DNA of 64,000 nt from Falsiroseomonas sp050563525 (GTDB taxonomy: Bacteria; Pseudomonadota; Alphaproteobacteria; Acetobacterales; Acetobacteraceae): positions 1 to 64,000 of the forward strand of contig NZ_JBNXUN010000006.1 in NCBI RefSeq assembly GCF_050563525.1. The letters run 5' to 3'. Shown here piece by piece: positions 62,967 to 64,000 of this stretch (position 1 is the first letter of the stretch; each line of letters starts with the position of its first letter). The position numbers were made by a program, and so were the translations under genes. Under the pieces are notes generated by a model that saw nothing but the letters and a program-made list of their open reading frames with translations, was not told the origin of the DNA and did not search any database.

Positions 62967-64000
62967 CTACAGGAACCCGACCGGGTCCACATCCACCTGC
63001 ACCCGCACGCTGTTCGGCAGCTTCACACGTTCCAGCCATTCGCGCAGCAGCGGTTGCACCGGCACGTCCTTGCGGGCCTTCAGCAGCAGCCGTCGCCTGT
63101 GCCGCCCCCGCAGCAAAGCGAGCGGCGCCGGCGCCGGCCCCAGAACCTCCACCCCCTCCGCCCTTGGCGCGGCAAGGCCGAGGTCGCGGGCGGCACGGTC
63201 CGCCTCCCGCTCATCCTGGGAACTCACCACCAGAGCAGCGAGGCGGCCGAAGGGAGGCCAGTGGCCAGGGCGGCGGCCGGCGGCCTCGGCGGACATGAAG
63301 GCCTCCAGGTCGCCGGAGACCAGCGCCTGCATCACCGGGTGATCCGGATTGAAGGTCTGCATCAGCACACGCCCCGGCGCCTCCGCCCGCCCGGCGCGGC
63401 CGGCGACCTGGTGCAGCAGTTGCAGCGTACGCTCCGCCGCCCGCAGGTCGCCACCGGCAAGGCCCAGATCGGCATCGACCACGCCGACCAGAGTAAGCCC
63501 CGGGAAGTGCCAGCCCTTGGCCACGATCTGCGTGCCGATGATCAAGTCCACCTGCCGGGCCGAGATCGCCGCCGCGGCCGCCGCCGCCGCCGCCGGGCCA
63601 GGGATGGTGTCGCTGGCCATGACGATGCGCCGCGCATCCGGGAACAGCGACGTCGCTTCCTCCACCACCCGTTCCACGCCCGGCCCGACGGGCGTCAGCG
63701 TGCCGGGGGCGGCGCATTCCGGGCAGACGGGTGGGATCGGCTCGGCATGGCCGCAATGGTGGCATTGCAGGCGCTTCTGCGCGCGGTGTTCCACCAGCCA
63801 GGCGGTGCAGTTCGGGCAGCGCATGCGGTGGCCGCAGGCGCGGCACAGCGTCAGCGGCGCATAGCCGCGGCGGTTGAGGAAGAGCATCGCCTGTTCGCCG
63901 CGCGCCAGCGTCTCCCGGATCGCCTCCACCAGCGGCGGCGCCAGGAAGCGGCCGCGCTCGGGCGGCGATTTCCGCAGGTCCAGCGCCTCGACCCGCGCCA
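62967..64000 (-). CDS. priA: Primosomal protein N' (PriA helicase), 3' part
   Basis: C-terminal 344 residues; the frame is open through the right edge, so the N-terminal DNA-binding and first helicase domain are outside. Zinc-binding cysteines CRACGHRMRCPNC and CHHC...CPEC (eight in all), helicase motifs IV-VI: IIGTQIVAKGWHFPGLTLVG, VDADLGLAGGDLRAAERTLQ, LLHQVAGRAGRAEAPGRVLM, and the C-terminal PPFGRLAALVVSSQDE. Restarts stalled replication forks. Confidence 0.95.
   Translation of the reverse strand, partial: ARVEALDLRKSPPERGRFLAPPLVEAIRETLARGEQAMLFLNRRGYAPLTLCRACGHRMRCPNCTAWLVEHRAQKRLQCHHCGHAEPIPPVCPECAAPGTLTPVGPGVERVVEEATSLFPDARRIVMASDTIPGPAAAAAAAAAISARQVDLIIGTQIVAKGWHFPGLTLVGVVDADLGLAGGDLRAAERTLQLLHQVAGRAGRAEAPGRVLMQTFNPDHPVMQALVSGDLEAFMSAEAAGRRPGHWPPFGRLAALVVSSQDEREADRAARDLGLAAPRAEGVEVLGPAPAPLALLRGRHRRRLLLKARKDVPVQPLLREWLERVKLPNSVRVQVDVDPVGFL

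Overview
The window is a gene-dense, very GC-rich (around 70%) bacterial chromosome segment. Gene content points to an alphaproteobacterium, most likely of the family Acetobacteraceae (Roseomonas-like): a hemC-hemD-mitofilin-hemY operon whose HemY ends in a zinc ribbon, a stand-alone metW, PhaR/PhaC/PhaE/PhaA/PhaB polyhydroxybutyrate genes, a K+-independent H+-pyrophosphatase, Bug-type periplasmic binding proteins and two tRNAs. The family assignment is an inference from composition and gene types; no rRNA is present to settle it.

Region 1 (1-7168) is the most unusual part. Six minus-strand genes, overlapping by 4-10 bases or 10 bases apart, form one operon: inositol-3-phosphate synthase, a divergent HD-domain protein, a SAM methyltransferase, a Gfo/Idh/MocA oxidoreductase, a zinc-ribbon metallo-beta-lactamase-like protein and a YcaO-domain protein running off the left edge. 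I know of no described pathway with this set. As written, the methyltransferase has an in-frame TAG and the YcaO gene a frameshift, so the operon is either decaying or carries sequence errors. It lies directly downstream of the 3' end of a tRNA-Thr, separated from it by a degenerate IS630-type transposase remnant, which suggests an island boundary.

Region 2 (7169-20118) is mostly core: tRNA-Thr, the heme operon (hemC, hemD, mitofilin-like, hemY), tsaD divergent from hemC, a glycine-zipper lipoprotein, rlmJ, gpsA, ugd, metW, acetoacetyl-CoA reductase (phaB), a duplicated YCII protein and an EamA transporter.

Region 3 (20119-28060) is more accessory: an unrecognised 412-residue protein preceded by a six-codon leader, two methyltransferases, a DUF985 cupin, a glutathione transferase, glyoxalase II, a lone CheZ-like protein and a large glycine-rich RTX-type protein with an apparent type I secretion tail.

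Region 4 (28230-41910) holds PHB metabolism (thiolase, class III-like PhaC/PhaE, PhaR), an XRE regulator, a phnC-D-E-E phosphonate-type ABC transporter with a palindromic candidate operator, a NIPSNAP protein, an SDR, a Tat-exported superoxide dismutase, a polyamine/iron-type binding protein, and a DUF883-like/holin-like membrane pair.

Region 5 (41927-64000) holds ettA, a short RTX-like protein, tRNA-Ile2(CAU), an RraA-like protein, a PEP-CTERM von Willebrand-type protein, a secreted MetX-like hydrolase, soluble and membrane pyrophosphatases side by side, fatty/acyl-CoA genes with electron-transfer flavoprotein (etfB-etfA-3-hydroxybutyryl-CoA dehydrogenase), a K+ channel with a zinc ribbon, an MFS transporter, an MscS-family channel and the 3' part of priA cut by the right edge. 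PhaA, PhaB, PhaC/E/R, enoyl-CoA hydratase, Hbd and Etf together describe four-carbon acyl-CoA flow to and from PHB.
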